The notes beneath the pieces are model-generated. The model searched no databases, was not told the origin of the DNA, and saw only the letters and a program-made list of their open reading frames with translations. The translations under genes were made by a program, and so were the position numbers. From Omnitrophica WOR_2 bacterium RIFCSPHIGHO2_02_FULL_52_10 (GTDB lineage: Bacteria > Omnitrophota > Gorgyraeia > Zapsychrales > Zapsychraceae), in contig MHGR01000082.1 in NCBI GenBank assembly GCA_001805655.1, positions 11,815 through 17,056 on the forward strand: DNA of 5,242 nucleotides, read 5' to 3'. This document shows positions 1 through 5,112 of this stretch, in pieces (positions within the stretch are counted from its first letter, which is position 1; each line of letters opens with the position of its first letter).

Positions 1-1
1 A

Positions 2-898
2 CAGCATAAGTTCGGCGTGCGCCAGCGGGCGATGTTGTCGGAAAAGGGCAACAATCCGGATATCCTGATTATGACGGCGACACCGATTCCCCGGACTTTG
101 TGCATCACGCTGTACGGCGATTTGGACGTCTCCATCATTGATGAGATGCCCCCCGGGCGCGGCAAAGTCGATACCCTGCTGTACACGCAAGAGCAGGCCG
201 GGGAGGCGTATGCGCTGATCCGCACAAGCGCGTCCGAAGGGCGGCAGGTCTACGTGGTCTATCCGATCATCGAAGAATCGGCGAAAACGGACCTCAAAGC
301 CGCGAAGGCGATGTACAAGCATTTCGCTGCGGAGGAATTCAAGGACTTGCGCATCGGGCTGGTGCACGGTCAGATGAAACCGAAAGAAAGCCAAGCGGTC
401 ATGCGGGCTTTTGTGAATAAGGAGATTGATATTTTGGTGGCCACGACGGTGATTGAGGTCGGGGTCGACGTGCCCAACGCCAGCGTCATGGTCATTGAGC
501 ACGCCGAGCGGTTCGGCCTGGCCCAGTTGCATCAGTTGCGCGGGCGCATAGGCCGCGGGGAAACGGACGGATTATGCGTCCTCATTGCCGACCCGCAGAC
601 CAGCGAATCGGACGAGCGGCTGAAGGCGATTTGCTCGACGGACAACGGTTTTGAAATCGCCCAGCGTGATCTGGAGATCCGGGGGCCCGGGCGGTTTTTC
701 GGCCGCCATCAGCACGGCCTGAACGAATTGAAGGTGGCCAACCCGCTCACTCAGCTGGACCTCCTGGAGCTGGCCCGGAAGGAGGCCCTGGCTTTAGTGG
801 AGGTGGATCCCAAGCTGGCGCAAAATGCCAACAAGCGGATTAAAGAGATCATCCAAAAGAGGTATCCCACGTACTTGAGGGATGTGAAGGCCGGTTGA
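2..898 (+). CDS. recG: ATP-dependent DNA helicase RecG, 3' part (5' end outside window)
   Basis: RecG is a superfamily 2 helicase that remodels stalled replication forks and Holliday junctions in the cytoplasm. The 298 residues present are the C-terminal part; the reading frame is open to the window edge, so the N-terminal wedge domain and Walker A motif lie outside. The fragment opens with QHKFGVRQR, the second half of the DEQH-type motif II. Visible motifs, in fragment numbering, are TATPIPRTL (25-33, motif III), VHGQM (121-125), ATTVIEVGVDVPNA (147-160, motif V), QLHQLRGRIGRG (175-186, motif VI with arginine finger region) and the C-terminal RGPGRFFGRHQHGL (227-240). This last motif normally reads close to GPGE(F/L)xGTxQxG, so two positions carry arginine here. 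An internal GTG at 17 is not a real start because homology continues upstream. TGA at 896-898 is followed within five bases by a heptamer repeat. Identity is secure. Confidence 0.96.
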   Translation, partial: QHKFGVRQRAMLSEKGNNPDILIMTATPIPRTLCITLYGDLDVSIIDEMPPGRGKVDTLLYTQEQAGEAYALIRTSASEGRQVYVVYPIIEESAKTDLKAAKAMYKHFAAEEFKDLRIGLVHGQMKPKESQAVMRAFVNKEIDILVATTVIEVGVDVPNASVMVIEHAERFGLAQLHQLRGRIGRGETDGLCVLIADPQTSESDERLKAICSTDNGFEIAQRDLEIRGPGRFFGRHQHGLNELKVANPLTQLDLLELARKEALALVEVDPKLAQNANKRIKEIIQKRYPTYLRDVKAG

Positions 899-902
899 TG
901 TT

Positions 903-956
903 CGTGAAGCGTTAAGCGTGAAGTGTATCTCGTACGCTTCACGTTTCACGCTTCAC
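903..956. repeat. Heptamer inverted repeat, family A (GTGAAGC/GCTTCAC), recG-rsmD gap
   Basis: Three tandem heptamers (CGTGAAG, CGTTAAG, CGTGAAG at 903-923) face three complementary ones (ACGCTTC, ACGTTTC, ACGCTTC at 934-954). Arms 904-925 and 935-956 pair over 22 positions, with 19 Watson-Crick pairs, two G-U pairs and one mismatch, around a 9-base loop. A smaller palindrome, AATTTC-AC-GAAATT (957-970), abuts it just before the rsmD start. There is no U-run after the stem, so this does not look like an intrinsic terminator. The function is not known to me; a role as an mRNA processing or stability element, or as a passive repeat, is inference. Confidence 0.9.
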
Positions 957-971
957 AATTTCACGAAATTT

Positions 972-1538
972 ATGAAAATTATCGGCGGAAAATTCAAGGG
1001 CCGCAACTTTTACATGCCCGCGGGAATGCGTCCGACCCGGAACATTGTGCGCGAGGCGGTGTTTGATATCTTGGGCCGGGACCTGTCCGGACTGGCTGTT
1101 TTGGACCTTTTTGCCGGCAGCGGTGCGGTGGGTCTTGAGGCGGTTTCGCATGGCGCGCAAAAGGTCGTTTTGGTCGAAAAAGACCCCAAATACGCGGAGG
1201 TGATTGAGGAAAATTTCAGGCTCTTGCCGCTCGAAAGGGACGCGCAGGGCGGCCTGCCCTATGAAATCATGCAGACGGATGTCTTTGCGGCCGTGAAGTT
1301 TTTGGCCGGACGGGGCAAAAAGTTTGACACGATCTTCATTGACCCTCCGTATAGTCGGGGGTTGGCAAAAAAAGCCTTGAAAACTCTGGGGGCCTATGAT
1401 ATATTACAGCCCAATTGCGTGGTTTTTATTCAGCACGACACAAGGGAAATTCTACCGGAACAGGAAGGTAGAATTGTTCTTTTTAGGCAGCGGAAATACG
1501 GCAATACATATTTATCGATGTATAAGGTTAGTGTTTAG
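972..1538 (+). CDS. rsmD: 16S rRNA (guanine(966)-N(2))-methyltransferase RsmD
   Basis: RsmD uses S-adenosylmethionine to methylate G966 (E. coli numbering) of 16S rRNA during assembly of the small subunit. The 188-residue protein has the usual family length. It begins MKIIGGKFKGR, a typical RsmD N-terminus. It then shows RPTR (20-23), the SAM-binding loop DLFAGSGAVGLEA (45-57), the acidic VEKD (68-71), the catalytic IDPPY (123-127, family form (D/N)PPY) and the C-terminal RKYGNTYLS (174-182). The frame is open further upstream to a GTG at 918, but that stretch encodes the heptamer repeat, so ATG 972 is preferred. No clear Shine-Dalgarno precedes it. It lies 73 bases after recG and 96 before coaD, the latter being its frequent partner in bacteria. 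A promoter-like sequence and a terminator-like hairpin lie inside its 3' third. Confidence 0.95.
   Translation: MKIIGGKFKGRNFYMPAGMRPTRNIVREAVFDILGRDLSGLAVLDLFAGSGAVGLEAVSHGAQKVVLVEKDPKYAEVIEENFRLLPLERDAQGGLPYEIMQTDVFAAVKFLAGRGKKFDTIFIDPPYSRGLAKKALKTLGAYDILQPNCVVFIQHDTREILPEQEGRIVLFRQRKYGNTYLSMYKVSV
1377..1405 (+). promoter_or_regulatory. Candidate sigma-70-type promoter inside rsmD, upstream of coaD
   Basis: TTGAAA (1377-1382) and TATATT (1400-1405) are separated by exactly 17 bases, each one base off the consensus. A TGA precedes the -10 box, giving the extended -10 form TGnTAtatT. Transcription would start near 1411-1413, giving a leader of about 220 bases for coaD. The match lies in protein-coding sequence (rsmD residues about 136-145) and could be chance. 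The housekeeping sigma preference of this organism is assumed. Confidence 0.35.
1448..1484 (+). terminator. Terminator-like hairpin inside rsmD
   Basis: AATTCTACC (1448-1456) and GGTAGAATT (1467-1475) are perfect 9-base complementary arms around a 10-base loop. They are followed after one base by TTCTTTTT (1477-1484). The geometry resembles an intrinsic terminator, but the stem is AT-rich (four GC pairs) and lies within the rsmD coding sequence, which must be read through to make the protein. Weak terminator, attenuator or chance are all possible. Confidence 0.3.
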
Positions 1539-1602
1539 GCAGCAGGCCATGGATACGAGGGAGTAACGGGGATTCGGCTGATGAGCGGTTATTGCCTAAC
1601 AC
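1531..1602. repeat. Imperfect inverted repeat spanning the rsmD stop and rsmD-coaD gap
   Basis: GTGTTTAGGCA (1531-1541, containing the rsmD TAG stop) is complementary to TGCCTAACAC (1593-1602) apart from one extra T, leaving a loop of about 51 bases. A short GTTAT (1589-1593) / ATAAC (1611-1615) pair is a competing fold. This gap (1539-1634) is the only one in the window without heptamer repeats. Nothing else was recognised in it. The arms are short, so chance cannot be excluded. Confidence 0.35.
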
Positions 1603-1634
1603 TTGCGACCATAACGGTTTAAAACGGAAAAACC

Positions 1635-2129
1635 ATGAGCCGATCTGCGATCTATCCGGGGAGTTTTGATCCCGTGACCCGCGGGCATATTGATCTTATC
1701 CAGAGGGCTTCCCACATCTTTGATCAGATCATTGTCGCGGTCGCGGAAAGCACGCAGAAAAACACGCTCTTCAGCACAAAGGAGCGCGTGGCCCTGGTCG
1801 AAAAGGCCGCGGCTGGCATCAAGAATGTCCGCGTGGAGAGCTTCAAGGGCCTGGTCATCGATTACGCGCGCCGCAAGAAAATCAACGTCCTGATCCGCGG
1901 CGTGCGCATGGTTTCGGATTTTGAGTATGAGCTGCAAATGGCGCTGACCAACCGCCGTCTCGCCGCGGATATCGAAACGGTCTTTCTTATGCCTTCCGAG
2001 GGGAATTCATTTCTTTCTTCGACCTTGATCAAGGAGGCCGCTTCGCTGGGGGCGGACGTGACCTCATTCGTGCCGGATTTTGTCGCGCAGCAGTTGAACA
2101 AGAAATTAAGGATAAAACGTGAAGCGTGA
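1635..2129 (+). CDS. coaD: Pantetheine-phosphate adenylyltransferase CoaD (PPAT)
   Basis: CoaD transfers AMP from ATP to 4'-phosphopantetheine, giving dephospho-CoA and pyrophosphate, the penultimate step of coenzyme A synthesis in the cytoplasm. The 164 residues match the usual length of about 160. Seen are AIYPGSFDPVTRGHIDLI (5-22), with the nucleotidyltransferase (T/H)xGH motif as TRGH (15-18), RGVR (89-92 region), the conserved SDFEYELQMALTNR (94-107), and the C-terminal FLSSTLIKEAASLGADVTSFVP (126-147), matching the SSSLVKE signature. ATG 1635 is supported by family alignment at the N-terminus. The ribosome-binding site is weak (CGGAA near 1625-1629). The last three residues (R-E-A) and the TGA are written by the first heptamers of the downstream repeat. 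CoaD supplies the CoA used by the fab genes further down, although this placement next to rsmD is common in any case. Confidence 0.97.
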   Translation: MSRSAIYPGSFDPVTRGHIDLIQRASHIFDQIIVAVAESTQKNTLFSTKERVALVEKAAAGIKNVRVESFKGLVIDYARRKKINVLIRGVRMVSDFEYELQMALTNRRLAADIETVFLMPSEGNSFLSSTLIKEAASLGADVTSFVPDFVAQQLNKKLRIKREA

Positions 2130-2184
2130 AGCGGGGGACGATGGACGCTTCACGAGATGCCTGCCTGCCGGCAGGCGCTTCACG
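2118..2184. repeat. Heptamer inverted repeat, family A, coaD-DUF177 junction
   Basis: Two tandem CGTGAAG heptamers (2118-2124, 2125-2131) are followed by two separate complementary copies CGCTTCACG (2146-2154 and 2176-2184). CGTGAAGCG (2125-2133) pairs perfectly over 9 bases with 2146-2154 around a 12-base loop, or alternatively with the distal copy 2176-2184. The words are the same as in the recG-rsmD gap. The left end overlaps the coaD coding end. Between the two right-hand copies lies a separate GC-rich palindrome. Confidence 0.88.
2163..2176. repeat. Perfect 14-bp GC-rich palindrome nested in the heptamer repeat
   Basis: GCCTGCCGGCAGGC (2163-2176) is its own reverse complement, preceded by a further GCCT (2159-2162). 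The word differs completely from the surrounding CGTGAAG repeat and separates two CGCTTCACG copies, as if one repeat unit had been inserted into or next to another. Similar CCTGCCGGCAGG words recur in my memory of uncultured bacterial genomes, but I cannot verify this here. Confidence 0.8.
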
Positions 2185-2190
2185 ATTTGC

Positions 2191-2194
2191 GGAG
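2191..2194 (+). promoter_or_regulatory. Ribosome binding site deciding the DUF177 start
   Basis: GGAG lies 7 bases before ATG 2202. It supports that start over the in-frame ATG at 2157, which falls inside the repeat. Confidence 0.7.
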
Positions 2195-2201
2195 TGACAT
2201 C

Positions 2202-2645
2202 ATGAAAGTGTTTGTCCATAAAATCGGGCTGGAAGGCATGAAGCTGGAGCAAACGTTGCCTGCCGACGCAATCGGTTTGTCGGGGGCGGATGACGTCCGG
2301 CTCATCGCGCCGATTGACATAAAGACCGAGGTGTTCAAAGGCGAAGACGAGATGATCGCGAAGGTGGCCGCGGTCAGCCGGTATGAATCATTTTGCGGGC
2401 GGTGCCTGGAGACGGTCAAGCGGGACTGGAGCACCGCGTTCACGCTGGCCTTTGATATTGACGGCACGACGGACTTTATCGAGATAGACGAGGACATCCG
2501 CCAGGAGCTTATTCTCAACCTTCCGTTTCGTATCCTCTGCCGGGAGGATTGCAGGGGATTATGCGTCGAATGCGGCGCGAATCTGAATGATGAACGGTGC
2601 GCTTGCGCGGTGAGGGCAGCCAAGCCAGAGAAGGCAAAAATATAA
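2202..2645 (+). CDS. yceD: DUF177 / YceD family protein (ribosome or 23S rRNA accumulation factor)
   Basis: The 147-residue protein belongs to the DUF177/YceD family, genetically linked in bacteria and plastids to 23S rRNA accumulation; its biochemical activity is not settled. The start at 2202 follows a good GGAG and removes 15 residues that would be translated repeat. Visible features are a mixed N-terminal half, a central FCGRC pair (C65, C68), the acidic stretch DFIEIDEDIRQELILNLPFRILC (91-113), which matches the family's conserved (D)E.IRE.ilL.lP core, and the C-terminal cysteine-rich signature CREDCRGLCVECGANLN (113-129) followed by CAC (133-135). The eight cysteines suggest metal binding. 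It sits directly before rpmF, the standard neighbour of this family, which strengthens the call. The stop overlaps a TATAAT sequence. Confidence 0.9.
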   Translation: MKVFVHKIGLEGMKLEQTLPADAIGLSGADDVRLIAPIDIKTEVFKGEDEMIAKVAAVSRYESFCGRCLETVKRDWSTAFTLAFDIDGTTDFIEIDEDIRQELILNLPFRILCREDCRGLCVECGANLNDERCACAVRAAKPEKAKI

Positions 2646-2646
2646 T
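2641..2646 (+). promoter_or_regulatory. Possible -10 box (TATAAT) at the end of DUF177
   Basis: A perfect TATAAT (2641-2646) overlaps the DUF177 stop, upstream of rpmF. No recognisable -35 box lies 16-18 bases upstream and there is no extended -10 TG, so this is weak. If used, transcripts would begin near 2653 and carry the family B hairpin in the rpmF leader. Confidence 0.2.
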
Positions 2647-2657
2647 AGACATGATGA

Positions 2658-2725
2658 CGCCGGATTCCAGATGCCGGATCCCAGGTGGTGAATCCAGCAT
2701 CTGGCATCAAGCATCCAGCATCTCA
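2658..2725. repeat. Heptamer inverted repeat, family B (CATCCAG-type), DUF177-rpmF gap
   Basis: The right side is a clean run of heptamers AATCCAG, CATCTGG, CATCAAG, CATCCAG, CATCTCA (2691-2725). The left side carries diverged complements (CGCCGGA, TTCCAGA, TGCCGGA at 2658-2678). Arms 2659-2679 and 2692-2712 pair at 17 of 21 positions around a 12-base loop (2680-2691). A TTTT at 2727-2730 follows the repeat at a distance. The consensus CATCNRG is shared with the plsX-fabH gap. Confidence 0.88.
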
Positions 2726-2737
2726 ATTTTACACGAC

Positions 2738-2743
2738 AAGGAG
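2738..2743 (+). promoter_or_regulatory. Ribosome binding site of rpmF
   Basis: AAGGAG lies 7 bases before ATG 2751, the strongest Shine-Dalgarno in the window. It selects 2751 over the out-of-frame ATG at 2747, which meets TGA almost at once. Confidence 0.85.
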
Positions 2744-2750
2744 CGCATGA

Positions 2751-2951
2751 ATGCCTAACCCAAAACGCCAACATTCCCGTCAGCGGCAGCGCAAACGAAG
2801 GACGCATTATAAAACAGCCGTCCCCAATTTCGCGTCTTGCCCGCATTGCCATAAACCGATCCTTTCTCACCGGGTATGCCCGTTTTGCGGGTATTACAAG
2901 GGAAAACCGGTTGTCGAGATTGAAGCACAAGAACCGTCAGAAACAGCATAA
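2751..2951 (+). CDS. rpmF: 50S ribosomal protein L32 (bL32), zinc-ribbon form
   Basis: bL32 is a small structural protein of the large ribosomal subunit. The 66 residues begin MPNPKRQHSRQRQRKRRTHYK, the conserved basic N-terminal tail (family pattern MAVPKrK.S..rr..RR.h). A four-cysteine zinc ribbon follows, CPHC (30-33) and CPFC (43-46), then GYYKGKPVV (47-55), the usual end of the domain. A short acidic tail (EIEAQEPSETA) follows. All four zinc ligands are present, so this is the zinc-dependent (C+) form and not the cysteine-free paralogue. Its position between DUF177 and plsX is the classic arrangement. Confidence 0.97.
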   Translation: MPNPKRQHSRQRQRKRRTHYKTAVPNFASCPHCHKPILSHRVCPFCGYYKGKPVVEIEAQEPSETA

Positions 2952-2971
2952 GTTTTAGATAAGCAAGCCTG

Positions 2972-3024
2972 CAGTTGTCAGTCTTCAGTCATCAGCTGAT
3001 GACTGAAAGCTGATGGCTGAAAGC
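2972..3024. repeat. Heptamer inverted repeat, family C (TCAGTC-type) with perfect 24-bp palindrome, rpmF-plsX gap
   Basis: Seven consecutive heptamers can be read: TGTCAGT, CTTCAGT, CATCAGC, TGATGAC, TGAAAGC, TGATGGC, TGAAAGC (2976-3024). The two halves 2972-2995 and 2996-3019 are complementary with 19 Watson-Crick pairs, four G-U pairs and one mismatch of 24. The centre 2984-3007 is a perfect 24-bp palindrome. The heptamer register then runs directly into the G tract before plsX. Confidence 0.92.
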
Positions 3025-3025
3025 T

Positions 3026-3035
3026 GGGGGGGGGG
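3026..3035 (+). promoter_or_regulatory. G10 homopolymer in the plsX ribosome-binding position
   Basis: Ten consecutive G residues end 8 bases before the TTG start of plsX, where a Shine-Dalgarno would normally lie; no AGGAGG-like alternative is present. The tract may serve as a poor G-rich ribosome binding site. Its length could vary by slippage, or the run could be miscounted in assembly. Confidence 0.55.
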
Positions 3036-3043
3036 TACTCAAC

Positions 3044-4030
3044 TTGAAAATTGCCGTCGATGCCATGGGAGGTGATTACGCGCCGCAATCGATCGTTGCC
3101 GGCGCGGTGGACGCCGTTAAGGAGTTCAGCGTTCCCCTCACTTTAGTCGGCATCGAGAGCGAAGTCCAGGCCGAATTAAAGAAGTTCGATTATCCGCAGC
3201 GCCTCATCGAAATCGTTCACGCGCCCACGGTCGTGGAGATGGACGAGCCCGCCACCGCCAGCATCCGCAGGAAGAAAGACTCTTCGATTTCCGTCGGCGT
3301 CAGCCTGCTGAAAGAGCAAAAATGCGACGCCTTCGTCAGCGCCGGCAATACCGGCGCCGTCGTGGCCGCCTCGTCCTTCGTTTTGGGCATGCTCGAGGGG
3401 GTGGAGCGGCCGGCCATCGGCCTGGTGATTCCGACCCTCAAGGATTTTGCCTTTTTGATCGACGTCGGCGCGAACACCGAGCCGAAACCGGAGCATCTCT
3501 TCCAGTCGGCGCTCATGGCGCGCGTCTATGTCAAAGATGTGCTCGATGTGAACAATCCCACGGTCGGGCTGTTGAACATCGGCGCGGAGGCCGGCAAAGG
3601 CAGCGTGTTCATCAAGGAAGTGTACAAGATGATCGAGGGCCGCGTTGAAAACTTCATCGGGAACGTGGAGGCCAGTGATATTTTCAAGGGGAAGCATGAC
3701 TGCATTATCTGTGACGGCGTGATGGGGAACATCGTGATTAAGATTTCCCAGGGATTGATGGAGTCGGCCTCGGCGCTGATGCGCCGGGAAGTCAGTAAAA
3801 GCCCCGTTGCCATGTTCGGGGCGGCGATCATGCGGTCCCGGCTGAATCATATTAAAAAACTGGCGGATTATTCCGAATACGGAGGGGCGCCGCTTTTAGG
3901 CGTTAACGGTTTGGTCATGATCAGCCACGGGCGGTCGAGCCCGAAAGCCATTAAGAACGCCATTAAGGCCGCGATCCGTGAAATCGAGCACAATATCCTC
4001 GCTGTGATGAAAGAAGAGATTTCTAGATAG
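3044..4030 (+). CDS. plsX: Phosphate acyltransferase PlsX
   Basis: PlsX converts acyl-ACP and phosphate to acyl-phosphate, the donor used by PlsY to acylate glycerol-3-phosphate; it acts peripherally at the inner membrane. The 328 residues match the usual 320-350. The start is TTG: the encoded MKIAVDAMGGDYAP is the canonical N-terminus, and the next Met (residue 8) lies inside the conserved AMGGD. Further signatures are SAGNTGA (99-105), DVGANTEPKPEHL (140-152), VGLLNIGAEAGKG (174-186), GNVEASDIF (206-214), CDGVMGNIVIK (223-233), GGAPLLGVNGL (280-290) and HGRSSPKAI (295-303). ANTE replaces the more common ANVD. It lies 92 bases after rpmF and 102 before fabH, the conserved order; a rare start plus a G-tract instead of a clear ribosome binding site suggests modest translation. 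Confidence 0.97.
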   Translation: MKIAVDAMGGDYAPQSIVAGAVDAVKEFSVPLTLVGIESEVQAELKKFDYPQRLIEIVHAPTVVEMDEPATASIRRKKDSSISVGVSLLKEQKCDAFVSAGNTGAVVAASSFVLGMLEGVERPAIGLVIPTLKDFAFLIDVGANTEPKPEHLFQSALMARVYVKDVLDVNNPTVGLLNIGAEAGKGSVFIKEVYKMIEGRVENFIGNVEASDIFKGKHDCIICDGVMGNIVIKISQGLMESASALMRREVSKSPVAMFGAAIMRSRLNHIKKLADYSEYGGAPLLGVNGLVMISHGRSSPKAIKNAIKAAIREIEHNILAVMKEEISR

Positions 4031-4051
4031 GCGTTCCCTAACCTGAAATAA

Positions 4052-4113
4052 TGCTTGATGCTGGATGCCTGATTGAACCATCTAGCATCCGGCATCTGGT
4101 ATCCAGCATCAAA
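4052..4113. repeat. Heptamer inverted repeat, family B, plsX-fabH gap
   Basis: Left heptamers TGCTTGA, TGCTGGA, TGCCTGA (4052-4072) face CATCTAG, CATCCGG, CATCTGG, TATCCAG, CATCAAA (4079-4113). TTGATGCTGGAT (4055-4066) and ATCCAGCATCAA (4101-4112) pair perfectly over 12 bases. The stem extends to 4073/4094 with one G-U and one mismatch, around a 20-base loop. The words are those of the DUF177-rpmF gap, about 1.4 kb upstream. Confidence 0.92.
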
Positions 4114-4121
4114 ATTATATC

Positions 4122-4126
4122 AAGGA
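4122..4126 (+). promoter_or_regulatory. Ribosome binding site deciding the fabH start
   Basis: AAGGA lies 6 bases before ATG 4133. It rules out the in-frame TTG at 4073, which would translate the repeat. Confidence 0.75.
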
Positions 4127-4132
4127 CATTCC

Positions 4133-5110
4133 ATGAGCAACGTGGGCATCATCGGCCTCGGCCATTATCTTCCGAAGAAAAAACTCACCAACGCCGATCT
4201 TGAAAAACTCGTCGACACAAGCGACGAATGGATCATCACGCGCACCGGCATCCGGGAGAGGCGCGTGGCCGGGCGAAAAGAGCGCACCAGCGACCTCGCC
4301 GTCCGGTCCGCCCGCCAGGCCCTCAGCGATGCTAAGCTTGATCCCGCCGGCCTGGATTTGATTATCGTCGCGACCATTTCCCCCGACAGCAATTTCCCAT
4401 CGGTCGCCTGCCTGGTGCAAAAAGCGTTGCGCGCGGACAACGCCGCCGCGTTCGACATCAGCGCGGCCTGTTCGGGCTTTCTTTACGCCCTGACGACGGC
4501 GAAGCAATTCATCCTCAGCGGCTTGTACCGCAACGCCCTGGTCATCGCCGCGGAGAAAATCACCAATTTTATCGACTGGAACGACCGCAGCACCTGCATC
4601 CTTTTCGGTGACGGGGCCGGGGCGTGTGTCCTGTCCAAGGTCAAGGGGCCGCGGGGAATTATTTCCGATTACATGCATGCCCAGGGACGTTTCGGGGATT
4701 TGATGATGGTAAAATCGGCGGACCGCGAACCCCTCGATCAGAAGACGAAAACCATGCAGGCGCCCCGCATCGCGATGCAGGGCAAGGAGCTGTTCAAGGT
4801 GGCGGTTAACTCAATGGCCGACGCGGCGACCGTCGCCGTCCAAAAAGCCGGGATGAAGCTGGACGACATCGATTGCGTCGTGCCCCATCAGGCGAACGAC
4901 CGCATCATCGCCGCGGTGGCGAAAAAACTGGGTCTGCCCAAGAGTAAGATTTTTGTCAATATTGACAAGTACGGAAATATGTCGGCGGCGTCCATCGCGG
5001 TCGCCCTTTATGAAGCCGTGAAACAAAAGAAGATCAAGCGCGGCAGCAATGTCGTCTTGGTCACCTTCGGCGCGGGGCTGGTCTCGGCGGCGAATGTGGT
5101 GAAGTGGTAG
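4133..5110 (+). CDS. fabH: Beta-ketoacyl-ACP synthase III (FabH)
   Basis: FabH condenses a short acyl-CoA, usually acetyl-CoA, with malonyl-ACP to start type II fatty acid synthesis in the cytosol. The 325-residue thiolase-fold protein has the family's usual length. The catalytic triad is complete: C113 in DISAACSGF (108-116), H252 in PHQAN (251-255) and N282 in YGNMSAAS (280-287). Other signatures are the N-terminal GLGHYLPKKKLTN (8-20), the substrate-pocket region DTSDEWIITRTGIRERR (28-44) and LFGDGAGACVL (157-167). The C-terminal loop FGAGLVSAA (312-320) differs from the usual FG(A/G)GxTWGA, and GNM replaces the common GNT. The start is set by AAGGA and the standard N-terminus. Upstream plsX and the likely downstream fabD complete the conserved cluster. 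Acyl-CoA preference cannot be read from the sequence. Confidence 0.97.
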   Translation: MSNVGIIGLGHYLPKKKLTNADLEKLVDTSDEWIITRTGIRERRVAGRKERTSDLAVRSARQALSDAKLDPAGLDLIIVATISPDSNFPSVACLVQKALRADNAAAFDISAACSGFLYALTTAKQFILSGLYRNALVIAAEKITNFIDWNDRSTCILFGDGAGACVLSKVKGPRGIISDYMHAQGRFGDLMMVKSADREPLDQKTKTMQAPRIAMQGKELFKVAVNSMADAATVAVQKAGMKLDDIDCVVPHQANDRIIAAVAKKLGLPKSKIFVNIDKYGNMSAASIAVALYEAVKQKKIKRGSNVVLVTFGAGLVSAANVVKW

Positions 5111-5112
5111 AA

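Noticed and set aside
918..971. GTG-initiated N-terminal extension of RsmD
   Set aside because: The extra 18 residues are translated heptamer repeat. MKIIGGKFKGR at 972 is the normal family start.
2157..2201. ATG-initiated N-terminal extension of DUF177
   Set aside because: It encodes the palindromic repeat, while ATG 2202 has a well-placed GGAG.
2180..2710. Minus-strand open frame of 176 codons over DUF177
   Set aside because: Covers the DUF177 gene and repeat DNA. Low-complexity Ser/Arg-rich translation with no family resemblance.
3176..3850. Long minus-strand open frame of 224 codons opposite plsX
   Set aside because: Lies entirely within plsX, which has full family signatures. The translation is rich in His, Asp, Gly and Arg, as expected for a shadow of a GC-rich gene.
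903..4113. Intergenic hairpins as intrinsic terminators
   Set aside because: None has a U-run directly after the stem, and several are long and imperfect. Termination in every gap of a conserved operon would be unlikely.
4073..4132. TTG-initiated N-terminal extension of FabH
   Set aside because: It encodes the repeat. ATG 4133 has AAGGA and matches the family N-terminus.
4115..4678. Minus-strand open frame of 187 codons opposite fabH
   Set aside because: Shadow of fabH with no recognisable motif and no ribosome binding site that makes sense in context.
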